A DNA stretch of 64,000 bases, from contig CP099854.1 of assembly GCA_030062745.1 (NCBI GenBank), forward strand, positions 4,625,301 to 4,689,300, in the 5' to 3' direction. Shown one piece after another: positions 33,696-44,915 of the stretch. Each line of letters starts with the position of its first letter. The stretch's first letter is position 1. Position numbers and translations under genes: made by a program. Source of the stretch: Capitulum mitella (taxonomy: Eukaryota; Arthropoda; Thecostraca; Pollicipedomorpha; Pollicipedidae). Under the pieces are notes generated by a model, which was not told where the DNA came from, did not search any database, and saw only the letters and a list, made by a program, of their open reading frames with translations.

Positions 33696-33926
33696 AAATG
33701 CAACTGATTAGACCCGATAATCAGAGATCGGAGCCCCCACACCACACACAGCGACAACAGCCAGGCAGCGCCTCCAGCAGGTGACCAGACCCAGGAGCCA
33801 GGACAGCCACGTCACACACACAGAGCCGGCGGCAGTCAACCCCGACAGCGCGGCCCGCCACCCGCGCGGTTCCCTGACATCCTGTCCCTGCCGGCGGTGC
33901 CCACCCCACCCCCCCCCGGTCCGTAC

Positions 33927-34072
33927 CTCCTCGTGCTCGCCGAGCAGGACGGAGAGAGAGACGTCGCCGGCGGCGGGGTCGGCCGCCGGGCCGCACAGGG
34001 CCGGCCCGGCCGGCGGCGGCGGCGGCGGCGGCGGCTCCCCCGGCAGCGGCGCGCCCAGCTCGGCCGCCTCGC
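33927..34072 (-). CDS. HMG-box gene, polyproline exon
   Basis: Acceptor GGCCGGCAG (34073 upward) and donor GAGGAG|GTACGG (33921-33926). Two bases complete the previous codon, and 48 codons follow: EAAELGAPLPGE, eight prolines, AGPALCGPAADPAAGDVSLS then VLLGEHEE. The acidic, leucine-containing end resembles a short activation or docking motif; this is inference. The (CCG)8 run may vary in length. It exits in phase 0 to the small basic exon. Confidence 0.6.
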
Positions 34073-34599
34073 CTGCCGGCCGCCGCGGACGTGACGTCAG
34101 CGCGGGCCGACAGCTGGCGCGCCCCGAGACTACCCAGAGACGCAGCGCCCGCTACCGAGCCCGGACCTCCCACCGTTACCGGTACGTTCACTGTGCGATC
34201 GGCGCCGGCCACACATTGTATGACGCGTTTTTCCTCCCTCGAGGACATTTTCAGGCTTTGCATCTGCGCCGTAAACCCTGACGCGACGCAAATTACAACC
34301 TACGCCCGCCTGTTACGTCATTTGTGGATGGTCCGTCGACACCCTGTTTTAGTGCGTCTGTAAGCATTATGGACTCAGACTGACACGTGACATACGAGTC
34401 AAGACCGCCGCACCCGACGGTCACAGGAACACGGCAGAGAGGTCACGGGTTCAAGAGGGCACAGCCGGTACAGCGGCCGACGGGCGACCACAGGAAGCGG
34501 CGCAGCACGCTCATCTGGATCCCTTCCTCAGCCGTACGGCCACAGACGCCACCCCAGACCCTCAGTCACGCAGCGCCGCATTAGCCTGCGCCGACGGCA

Positions 34600-34685
34600 G
34601 CGACCGCGAAAAAATCCGCGCCGCTCGCCGGAATCGAACCCGGGCCTCCCGTCCGCAAAGCCGCCAAGCCGACCGCGCCTCCAAC
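34600..34685 (-). mobile_element. tRNA-derived SINE, family 2, copy 2
   Basis: The minus strand reads GGAGGCGCGGTCGGCTTGGC and later GGTTCGATTCC (B box) followed by GGCGAGCGGCG, the same layout as 23896-23991. Its 5' end abuts the donor of the upstream HMG-gene exon, so the first intron bases come from or touch the SINE. Confidence 0.65.
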
Positions 34686-34828
34686 CTCGTCCGGAGCCGT
34701 CGGCGTCGGCCGGGGCGTCGGGCGGGGCGCCGGCGGCTGCCGTCAGCTGGCTGAAGAAGCTGGAGATGTCGAAGTCGGCGGGGTCGCCCGCGGCGTCCAG
34801 CAGGTCCGCGCCGCCCCAGGCCACCGCG
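34686..34828 (-). CDS. HMG-box gene, acidic N-terminal exon
   Basis: Donor ACGAG|GTTGGA (34680-34685). The likely acceptor is GTCGGCAG (34829 upward), leaving one leading base (phase 2). 47 codons read AVAWGGADLLDAAGDPADFD then ISSFFSQLTAAAG, followed by a P-D-A-P-A-D-A-D-G-S-G-R tail, plus one base that the polyproline exon completes to Gly. The F-D-I-S-S-F-F-S-Q-L stretch has the acidic-hydrophobic look of an activation or docking motif. The frame has no ATG and is closed by TGA upstream, so another 5' exon is needed. Confidence 0.55.
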
Positions 34829-34838
34829 CTGCCGACAG

Positions 34839-35007
34839 CCAATCGGCGGCCGACGCGTCAGCGACGTCCCGGCAGGCGGCCAATCGGCGGCCGACGCGTC
34901 AGCGACGTCCCGGGAGGCGGCCAATCGGCAGCGGACACATCAACAAAGCCCGGCCAGGCAGCCAATTGGCAGTTGACAGATCAGAGGTGTTCTAGTGGGT
35001 AGCCAAT
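34839..35007. promoter_or_regulatory. 41-bp tandem array with five phased CCAAT boxes
   Basis: CCAAT starts at 34839, 34880, 34921, 34962 and 35003, exactly 41 bp apart. The first two units also share GGCGGCCGACGCGTCAGCGA and CGTCCCGG; later units decay but keep CCAAT. CCAAT is the NF-Y site. The array ends about 10 bp from the acidic exon of the HMG gene and could be an alternative promoter. Confidence 0.75.
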
Positions 35008-35139
35008 GAACAATGACATTGGTGCATTCACACTGATTCACTATGAGTGGTGCTTGAATTTTATCTAGGGGATCTAAAGCCATCTCCAGGATATTGCAGA
35101 CTACAGGCCCTAGGCCAGGGCTGAAAATTGGGCTTCTGT

Positions 35140-35430
35140 TCTTTAGTATCAGAGTTCAGTTTTTGTTTTGGAGTACAAAATCTCACAAAGAATAATACCG
35201 GTTTAAGTTGGCAATCTTGGTGTACGTCAGTCATGAAATGACACCTGCTTCCTACTGTATGGAGATGGTCATTTGCTTACAGAAATACAAATTTCTCAAC
35301 ATGGTTATAATGCAGCTCTTAATCATGGTACAAGATCAAACTTTGGAGTATAAAATGTTTTTGGAGGACATATTTTCTGGCATTCAATGCCAAAAAACAG
35401 CATCCTTTTTAGCCTTGTCCCAGGCAGACC
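35140..35430. repeat. GGAGTA(C/T)AAAAT dispersed repeat, copy 3
   Basis: GGAGTACAAAATCTC at about 35170 and GGAGTATAAAATGTTTTTGG at about 35344, with the AAAAAACAGCATCC end. It aligns to 31885-32205. Confidence 0.7.
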
Positions 35431-37453
35431 GGGATTTATAATCAGTGCAATTTGAAATTGCCAATGCTGCTTATAAAAAGACATAATTGTGGAAAGTCCA
35501 TGTTTATGAGGTGGCCTATTTTAGGGCACACAATATCAAAAGGAAGCTGATGCCAAGGTGGTGATCCCAATTAGCCATGGGTGAAAATTTCCAAAAATTA
35601 TATGGAGCTTCAGTACTTTTCTGGAGCACTTCTTTCAAGTTCAAACAATAGATATATTGCCCAAGCCTCTGAAAATTTGACAGGCTTCCTAATGTTTTTT
35701 CAGGCCATATACAATGGGGAAAGATCATCCCTGACACTTGAGACTTGACACTTGAGGTTTACCAGAGATTTGGTTCCTCAAATGGATTTGTTCTTGTCTA
35801 CTTTGGTTAACAAACATTACTAATTTCACCCAAACAAATACAACCTGCATTCCACTTCTGTCATTAACCTAGCAAAAATACTTTGGGAGCAGCCTGGCAT
35901 TGTATCACAGACAGCCCTAAATAATTACCTTCCCTTCATGTTGCTCTCATGGTCACTGCAGTCCAGCAGAGCCCCATGGGTGCTGTTCTCCAAAAATGAC
36001 ATCCTGAAATAAGGAAATGAGTATGATCTCATCTGTCTGAACAGCTTCCCTGGCACTGGATCTGGATGCATGTGAATTGCATGTCAATAACTTGCTCCTA
36101 TTTGAAGAGTTCCCTAACATTTAAAGCTAAGGCATGCTTGAACAATTATTACTCCCAATACATCATGACCAATTAACTGCACCTTAGATATCATATTACT
36201 GCCCAGTCAATTAACACAACTTTACACAAGCAACAACAGCAACAAGATATTTGTATGCTTGTTTTAAATTTCATTAACCCAATGCACATATGTTTTGCAT
36301 TACAATGCAAAGGGTCTTATAACCAACATTAACAGTTTTTTAAATATAAAATGTCAGTTTTATTATTGGCTCAGAAGGCATCCTGCTTCTACGAATTTTG
36401 TAGCTACACATTTGCTAAACCACACAGGTAATGAAACATGCCCGATGAAAACCAACTGGATTAAGCACCACTTGTTAAAGCCAAAACACAGGTCATCGTG
36501 TTTCCATGACTCATTACGACGCTAGTGACAGTAACGGGTACATTTTATATCGTTTAATGTACTTTTACAGCGATCGTTCTGAAAACTGCAAAACTTACTT
36601 AATAAACACGAGACGTAATCCTCGTGTTTCAATCTTCTTGTTTATGTAAAGTGAGGCGTGCAATGACGCACAGATGTTCTGATATGGCAGCGGAGTGAAG
36701 TGAGAAAGTTTTTATTACCATCAGCGAAATTCAGCCCACTACATGAGCTGGTCAAACACGGCGTGACCTGAGCCAGTGGCGTGGCCACGGGGCCAAGAAG
36801 GTCATGCCCCCCTCCCCGAAGCCAAGGGAGCCCCCTGGGGCCGAAGGCCCCAGTGCTTTGTATAGTGTGAGGCGTCCGCAGGGCGCCTTGTGTAAAAATC
36901 GGTAATCATGCCACCACCGCCCACCGCCGCTCTACCCTCTGCAGTGAGTTGTCGGCCGAACTCGTCACTGGAAGCCAAAAGCACCGGTATCGCCGCCTCT
37001 CGCCTGCCACATAGTCGTTACGTGAGACCCGGTATGCAATGATGTGTTGCATTCGCCGCAGAGTAGCTCCAGCATCTCGCACTAAGGAAGAGAAACATCT
37101 TCTCCACACATAGCCGCATGTCATACATAGTACGTAATCACAATCGGACCCTAGCAAAGATTTAAAAACATTGCAACGCGAATGTTAATTGCGTTTCCAC
37201 AAGAGCCACATGCAACGCAGCAAGTTAGCAACACAAGCACTTTGAGCGAGTCAAACCAATTTTTCACAGTCGGTGCAAATATTTGCATCTCAATCCCGGA
37301 AGTATACAGGGAAGCCCCCCCCCCCTTAAAATCCCTGGCCCACAATTCGTCCACAGAGCCCAGGACCTACCCCAGGGAGGCCAAGGCGCGGAGTGACCCG
37401 ATAACCGGGCCTTTGTGATCCACATCGTGCGTACAACGGGACCGGTCGCTCAC
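35431..37453. other. AT-rich tract, no exon recognised
   Basis: Marked drop in GC compared with 20-35 kb. Only short frames. A repeat with a G-rich GGCCACGGGGCCAAG context lies at 36775-36860. Probably the first intron of the HMG gene. Confidence 0.4.
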
Positions 37454-37488
37454 CCCTTTGGCGTACGCGCCCAACACGGCCCTGTCAT
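37454..37488 (-). CDS. Tentative first coding exon of the HMG-box gene
   Basis: Minus-strand ATG at 37488 gives MTGPCWARTPK plus two bases, then the donor GG|GTGAGC (37448-37453). Phase 2 fits the acidic exon at 34828, whose single leading base would make Gly. It lies at the edge of a CpG-rich patch (37500-37720), the expected promoter setting. Short exons with matching phase arise by chance, so this is a proposal only. Confidence 0.3.
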
Positions 37489-37499
37489 GGATTAGCTGA

Positions 37500-37720
37500 A
37501 GCACGCGGGAGACCTGATGTAGCCCCACCGCCGCTCAGCAGCCGGCCTCGGTTTCACCGCCGGCGCTGCCAGACAGCCGAGGCGACCGCTGCCTGGCGGC
37601 GGGCGCTTGACTCAGGCATCCACTTGTGCCGGTCGTGCACAAAAGGTGGCGCTCGCGCCCACCCGCGTAGTCCGCACAATGCCGACCGCAGAGCGACCCC
37701 ACGGCGTGGCGGGTTAAGCA
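37500..37720 (-). promoter_or_regulatory. CpG-rich patch, possible promoter of the HMG-box gene
   Basis: GC-rich, CpG-dense stretch between AT-rich flanks. No TATA box was seen. Confidence 0.3.
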
Positions 37721-39260
37721 TTTTTCACTTACACTGCCCGAAATATATAATTAAAGCAAAGGCAGGACATTTTAAGCACTAAAGAAGGCCTTTCGGCTCC
37801 CTTTCCTCCCAAAAACGTACCCCACAAATACAAGAGGGCTTTGAACGCCATTAACCCGCGCACGACCGTCGGTCGGTTACGATCCGTGCCCGACCGGGGA
37901 GGGGGGACAGTTGGCCGCCTCCTCTAACTCACGAACGGTTGGTCGCACGATAAAAAAATAAGCGCGCCGTTGGAAAGCTTGTGAAGAGTAGAGCTCGAAA
38001 CTGGTCTCATTTTTTAGTTTTAGATAATATGTAAGCAATTTGCGCCCTATATATGTTTTCTCATAGCCGACTGCATCAAAGCGAGAAACGGCCTGAATTT
38101 CAAGGGCTGCGACTAATAACGTATAAGCAAAGGCACCAGCGCACAAGTAAAGGTTCGAAAATGCCGATACACGTCTAATTTCTCGGATTTGTTCAATATA
38201 TACGCCGAAACGTTGAGTTAAAGACAGGCAATTTCCGCGCCGGCTGTCGGCGTGCGCCGCAGCCGTACGAAGTAAGAAATTAACGGGAACTAATTTTAGC
38301 GTTTCTTTAATTTCGCGAAAATGCTATCCATGTAAATTGTATCAATGTTAATTGTTCTTGCGACGGTTTATCATGCTTAAATTTTGGAATAAGTCATTTG
38401 TTACCAATCTACACAATTAGCGGAGCTTCATTCGCGAGAGCCCATTTATTTCCAAAATCTGCAACTTTTTAAAATTTTTCAGGTTCCTGGTATTACTTAC
38501 GTCTGTGCAAGCCAGTTCTGTCAATTTCTACCCATTCTGAGTAATTCATCGCTTGTTTTGACGGTGGTACATTTGGCTCACTATAGGTATTCGTGACCTG
38601 ACCTCAGGTCAATGGTTGGAAGTCATTGATACTTTGCCCAATGACGATGAAAAGGTGTCTGTTTCACTCCACACCAAAAATGTTGTCAAATATTAGGTCA
38701 ATTTCCGAGAAAATGACATTTCTTAAAAATAAGCTTGGCCTTAGGTCAATGATCCCGAATATTCCAAAAAACCTGAGATAGCAGCTTTGTTGCATCTATC
38801 AAGATCACTAATCCCTGAAAGTATTATTGTGATATCTTGTTTTGCAAAAAAGTTACAGGGCGCTAAACTTTTTTGGACATAGGTCATAGGACATAGGACG
38901 TTTGACCTGACTTACGTCAAGCGCCTGACCTGACCTAATGTCAAAACTTTGACACAAACATTGTAAAAATGATGAAACAAAAGGTACACAAAGCTTCGTG
39001 GCTCTGTGTTCTTTCGTTCTCTCGCAGTCCCAGAAAAACCTCAGGGGGGAGGGGGCGGTCAACTGTTCCCACAGTCGGGGGCAGGTTAAGAGACGCCCGT
39101 AGTCTGAATAAGCGTTTCAGGGAATTTTGGAATGGGCTTTATGCCGGCCCATAAAGGTCCCCTCTCGGCCTCTGGAGGGATCTCCTTTCGGTCCATAAGA
39201 AGACCCATGCTATCCAATAAAGAGACTCCCCCCGGCTTTTAAATCGGCCCCGTTCAAGTC
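37721..39260. other. Repeat-derived tract rich in AGGTCA half-sites
   Basis: TTAACCCGCGCACGACCG at 37852 resembles a TTAA-element end. At 38590-38960 AGGTCA/TGACCT occurs repeatedly, as inside the MITEs. No gene was seen. Confidence 0.45.
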
Positions 39261-40466
39261 TTAACCCCTTTTTTGGGGGGGGTGGGGTTTTGGTTTTTTC
39301 CGGGGGGGGGGGGGGTTCGGACCCTCCCCTGAGATCTCGAGAACACTTGTCCGATTTCATCGCAACAAACGACAATCGATTTGCCGTGAGTGAACTACAT
39401 TTTTAGAAAAAGAAATTTTCAAAATTTTGAAATTTGTGGATACAGGGGGGCAAAAATGTCAAAATGGGGGGTACTTTTGGACTTCTTATAACTCCGCTGT
39501 TTATGGACCGATTTCGATGAAACTGGCATGAATCGAGAGATTATGGATAGGGCTCCTACCATGGGTCCGCAAATCTGAAATTTTAAGAAAATTCATGGAC
39601 GTTCACAGGGTTTCAAAAATAGGAGGATTAGTTTTCTAACAACTGAATGAACAAAAGAGGCAAACACTCTTTTTTGGCTTCTGCTAGTCATATTATGCTA
39701 AAGAAGTACAAATCGCATTACAATGTTTGTATAATGTTAGCATAGCATAGCAATGAAAAAGGGGGAACTGTCATGGTCACACGTTCTTCAGATCAACTCG
39801 TGACTTTTCACCTTAAATGACCTCCAGTGACCTTGGGGTCACCTGGAATGATCTCGTGTGCATTTGATATTATCTGTAAACGTTTTCAATCATTTGAATT
39901 CACTCTATTTCAAAAATTTCATTTTATGGCTATTGCGATATAGTGTACGCGCACTGACATTTTAGGTCATAGCTCCGTGACCCGACCTGATATCAACCTG
40001 GAACTTGGTACACAGGTAGAGGGCACCTTGTTACGTCATATATATTCCGAGTTTGGCATTTTAAAAAACGGCGCCGAAATTATAGCGAAAAAACTAATTT
40101 TGATTTTTGACCTTGACCTGACCTTGTAAAATGATCTCAGATGAACAAAATTACATCTGCACATTCCCCAACTATTTAGCTATACATCCATATAAAGTTT
40201 TAAGTTCTAGCTTTAAAACGTTGTTTTGGGCAGACACTGTCCTTTTACCCTCAACATGGCCAAAAATGGCCTGAGGTGCCTCCTAAAAACGTTGCCTGGC
40301 TCCGCCCCCGAGCAAAAAAGAATTTTGAAATTTTGTCACAGCACGTAGAAAGAATAGCTAGGAAACGTCATCAAGTTTCGTGAAGCTGCGTTAAAGAACC
40401 TGGAATTGGCAAGCGAAAAACCCGAGGGGGGATTTCGCCCCCCCCCCCTGCCGGGAATAGGGTTAA
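39261..40466 (+). mobile_element. TTAA-flanked MITE, family 1, copy B
   Basis: The right end CTGCCGGGAATAGGGTTAA is intact. The left end is TTAACCCC followed by T and G runs, a decayed TIR. Length 1206 bp, same orientation as copy C and inverted to copy A. The TGACCTTGA and TGACCT sites and the TTAGCTATA block are shared with the other copies. Confidence 0.8.
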
Positions 40467-42438
40467 AGGGCTCCTGCTTGCCTCTCAAGGCCGTCCTGCT
40501 GGCCTGTTGGGAACCCCTGACAGTCGTTTTTTCATGAGTTGTTGCTTCACGTTGTGGTATGGTTTTAACCACGTGAATCCCTGTTGGTTACGAGCCCCGC
40601 CCTGACCCTATTTGCCCCCTTCCCCAGGTGAAAACCTGGCTATGCCCTTGCCTGAGCTGTCGTCGGCACTTGCAGGCTGCAGGATTTGTGAGGACGCTGC
40701 AAGCACTGACGTCAGATCGTTATTTCATTTTAAATGCTCTCGGGGAGCGTTCTCTTTATAGTCACGGAATATGGCAGCGTAAGCCGGGGTCGTAACTCGA
40801 TATACCCACCTACTTTTTGAGGGTCACGCACGCCTCCGATATTTGATTTAGCCCTCCCCAATGACAAATTTCGCCTCTCCAGTGCTCATGTCTACAATGA
40901 AACTAGGGAAATGAAACACTCATGTTACTTCTAATGAAAGACTAATAAAAAAGTGGCAGCGTTTATCGCCCGTTCGAGGGCTCGAGCGGGACGTCTATGG
41001 CGTGCGGGAAAGATACGGAAGCCGTGTTTCCATACACGGCAAGGGCGGCGGGCGCGGGGAGGTCAGCTGAGGTCAGTTCAGCCCAGTTGAGGACAGTTAG
41101 ACCAGTCGCCCGAAGCACAGGGCAGTTCCTCATCGTCCGAAGCGAGCGGACGGTGCGTATACATCGGGTATACGCGATGCGTATACCCGAGGCGGGTATA
41201 CGAATCGCGGTTCAGGGAGACTGGACAGGATAGAAAAGTGTTGACTGCGTAGCGGGCGGACAACGGCCCTTATTGCTGGAAATTTACGTCGCGGTGGACG
41301 CAGATATAAATAGACGGCATAATTTAAAAGACCTGTCTTGACTGCTGTTGAAACTCGGCTTGCGGTTGGAAGAAATCCTTGCGATAAAGACTAAAAAATC
41401 TCCGATAAAACAACAGTTCTGTAAGAGTATGGCTGATGGCGATTGTTCACCTTGTAACGCTTGTTTTCAACGAAAGACTAGCAGATTAAAACCGGTAAGA
41501 CGGCTTGTGGGGCGTATGGCGAGCGACGCATACTTTGTTGCCGCTAACGTCATTATTTTTTCTTTAATTCATTTCGCAATCCAAAACCGAGCGTCAGTTT
41601 AAACCGGCACACGATTCCATGGCTGTATTCGCGGCATTGCTGAGCGGTTCAAAAAGACGCTTGGAGAAGAGGCCAAGAGCAAAAACATTACTCCAGGAAT
41701 GGTTCTGTGGAAGAAACTGTTTGAAAGCTGACGAAATGCGAATGCAAATACATGCATGGATGTGCCCACGCCCCCGGAATGCAAGAGGTGCAGATCAGAA
41801 TTTGAGGGGGCGGGGCGACGATCTGGCCCAGAATCTTATTTTTCAACGGGAAATTGCAAAAAAACTCTCCTGCAAAAAAGCCATACACCTTCCGACCAAA
41901 AGGGGTGGGGGCATTTTGTCAAGACTGGACGCAACGTGTCCCCTTAACCCTCCGGTGGTAACACCCATGAATATATGATTCAAATGATTTGAAAAATGAA
42001 GCTATCGTCTAGAATCCTCCAGAAACTGTTCAGCCACGTCTGGCGCGGTGCTGGCCGACCGTTCAATTCGGCGTTTTTGCGTCCATTGTTACGCGAGGCA
42101 GAGTAGTCTTAATTCAGCTAGCAGAATAAAACCGTGTTGAGCGGCCCGGCCCGGCCCGGCAATGTCGGGTCCGGAGGCTGCCAAATTCGCAACTGCTTGG
42201 CAACAATCGTGGCATTTTTCAGGAGATGGTGCAGTTTTTTGGATTTTCAAATAAAAATATTATAGTCAGAAATTAAATTTTTGAACATTGCGACTGCATT
42301 TGTAATATGTGCGCGTACAAGTTCTTTCTTGCACATAACTATTCCTGGAGGAATGTCCTCGTTCTTTAACCTATTTTTCAATGCATGTTTTTATGCCGTT
42401 CAGCAATGGCAGCGAGCAAAATAAGTGCGCGCGTGAAG
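40467..42438. other. Tract without recognised gene
   Basis: Holds the 12-bp palindrome at 41164-41190 and a TTAACCCTCCGG sequence at 41944 that resembles a TTAA-element end. Short frames only. Confidence 0.4.
41164..41190. repeat. Perfect 12-bp palindrome with GTATAC cores
   Basis: TCGGGTATACGC-GAT-GCGTATACCCGA. Two further GTATAC words flank it (41156, 41195), four within 45 bp. Confidence 0.85.
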
Positions 42439-43780
42439 TTGAACCCTCGCCGGGCCGGCCCCCATTGGGCCTCCACTGGCGGGGGGTGAGAACTTCCTAT
42501 CCCTTCCTGAGATCTCAACAACTATAAGTCACTCAGAAAATTAAAAAAAAAAATCATTGGAAATGACTTTACAAAATTACAACAAGGCACCCAGGTTTAA
42601 CCCAACCAGATTTATATCGAGGTCACCAGAGGCCATTCTAAGTCAAATCGCCTGGTGGCATTTTTGGCACAAAACTGTGATAATGACGCCGCTTGTGTGG
42701 CTCCAAAGAGGTTACACGTAAAAAAGCGTCTGATTTGTCGATTTAGTGCAGTAAAAGACCATCCGAGGTCAATGTTGGCCATTTGACATGGAACTGGAAG
42801 TGAAGGAAAAAAATTTTTGTCTTTTTATGAGGGCAGGAGTGCCGTTTTTTTCGCTGCTAAGACTCTGTTTTGGCTCAATCACACTGCAAATGTGTTAAGG
42901 GTGCATATGACATCTGCAACTACCATATCAGCGGCAAACAAAGCCTGTCTGGCCTTGACCTTTGACGCATATAGGTCGGAAGTTTCTGGTGTCTGTTGTA
43001 TCATGTGCCGCATTGCCATTGATTAGACACGACGAAACACATAGTCTTTCAACATCGATTCACTCAATATCCCTTCTACATCATGAAACCTATGTCCCAA
43101 AGCATTTCCTCCTGTAAATCACACACACAACGGGCGGCGGGCGCGGCCAAAATGTGAAAGCACAACATTTGACGGTTAGATATTTTAGCGATGGCAAGAG
43201 TCTTTCTTTTGGCAACCAAAAAATAAGAGGATTAGGTCAGTAGAAAAGGACAGAAAGAAAATATGTGGGTGGATCTTATTGGCTGAGGCCATACCAAGAG
43301 TACACGCACTGAAAACAAGCGACATTTTTTAAAGAGCCAAATCAGGTCAGCCTGGGCCAGATGGGATTAGGTCAGTAGCATTAGGGATTGGGAAGTGAGT
43401 AAGTACCATACATCAGTGCTCATAAAACATATATGACTACTGATAAACATTCTCGGACAGTGAACCGATGACTTGTATTCGGCAGCGGCTCAGAAAGTTC
43501 GGTATACACATGAATTGCTCCCTGTTCACGTGTCAATAATTCAGAATCGTTGCATCTCTCGTGCACTGTCAATGTAGCAAAATTTATGTTAATGGATACG
43601 TTTTTTCGGACATATATATAGAGCAAGCGGGTGGCGTTAGGATCAGAGTCCTTGCTGAGCTTGTTGCCCCACCACCCAGGTGTTTTATAAAAATTATTGC
43701 ACCTTGCTTTTAGGAGCCTTGTTATACGTGACCTATCCTGGCTTAGTGACATGAAATGACCTCAAGTTGAAAAACTGACA
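42439..43780. mobile_element. TTAA-type MITE family 2 relative, one end only
   Basis: TTGAACCCTCGCCGGGCCGG at 42439 matches the left TIR of 15930-16629. The following DNA contains AGGTCA sites and blocks similar to other TTAA elements, but no matching right end was found, so the right boundary is a guess. Confidence 0.4.
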
Positions 43781-43897
43781 TATGTGTAAAAAGATGCGTA
43801 GAAAGGTGCACCAAGTTTCATGCATCTGTGCATTCTTCGTTTTCCGGCCATTGCCAAGAAACGAGATATATCGTCAATAAGACCCCCCTACACACAC

Positions 43898-43929
<32 letters not shown>

Positions 43930-44769
43930 CTTTATAAATATCCTTATGCATTGCGGAAAACATAAAAGGGAAAACAATGATGCAAGGAGTAGCAAAGGAG
44001 ACTATCTGTCGCATGTCCACAAGGCGTCTTGCTAGTTGAATTCAGGGGCGCAGGGGGGGGGGGGGACTTAGGGGGCTGGAGCCTCTCCCATAGCACGGAG
44101 GAGGACCCCCTTCAATCTTTGGGTTGAAAGGGGTCCCTCCGCGTGTAGCGCGGAGCGATTTCCTGACAATTCTCTGTTTTTGGCCCCGCCCTGCCCGCAA
44201 AAAGCCTCATTGTACGAAATAATTTCTGCGAAAGGGTTGCTCACCAACCGAGGCCACTTCATTAGCTGAGGGGTACTGCTGGAGTGTGAAGAAGGCACCT
44301 TCTGCCTGTGAAAAAATTCCTGCCGGCCAGCAGAGGGCTCCTGCGTTTCTGGGAAGGATTCGTCTACGGGCGTGTAGGTAAGTCTCCTGGCGACATTTTA
44401 GGGGTCCTCTGCCAGCATGTAAACGGGTTCTTTGTCGCCATGCAGATGGCCATATACGGCCCGACGAGGGGCTCTTGAAAGGCGCCCCATGCCAGTTTGC
44501 GAAAGGTTCTCTGTTTGCCCATAGAGAGGCGCCTTCTGGCCCTTACAGAGTCCGCGTTCGGACCTGTAAATTGATTGCTGCTGACCTGTAAAGGATCCTT
44601 GCAGTGCTGACCCCTGCAGTCTTGTAAAAGGTGATTGGGAAGCCTAGAAAGAGTCCTTGATAAGTAAGCAGGGTTTGTTGCAGAACAGGTGTCCGACCCC
44701 TAAACGCGATCGTGCAATTCCGGATAACGACTGATTTCGTGGCGAACGTAGAGCCTGCCGCCAAGGGTG
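43781..44769. other. Tract without gene; AT microsatellite at 43896-43930
   Basis: A TA dinucleotide run interrupted by TGTATA, then poly-G (44048-44064) and a repeat with GTCCTCTG/AAAGG(A/T)T(C/T)CT motifs. No exon was seen. Confidence 0.5.
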
Positions 44770-44915
44770 CGACACGACCGTGTGGTGTTCAGTCTGAGCT
44801 CATGTTAGCCAGCTGCCAGCGGACCCGCGGGCCAAATATCGAACGCCGGGCCGACCCGAACCCGTCTCGCCGGGACGGGGAGACCAGCGTTCTGCCAACT
44901 GGGCTACTGCACATA
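44770..44915 (-). mobile_element. tRNA-derived SINE, family 1, copy 2
   Basis: The minus strand reads GCAGTAGCCCAGTTGGCAGA (A box TAGCCCAGTTGG), then GAGACGGGTTCGGGTCG (B box), a tail with TTCGATATTTGGCC, and an end with CGGTCGTG. This is the clearest tRNA-like head in the window. Same family as 27455-27604. Confidence 0.75.

Noticed and set aside
44848..44912. Functional tRNA gene
   Set aside because: A and B boxes are present, but the body cannot form a full cloverleaf and the tail is shared with 27455-27604, so it is a SINE.
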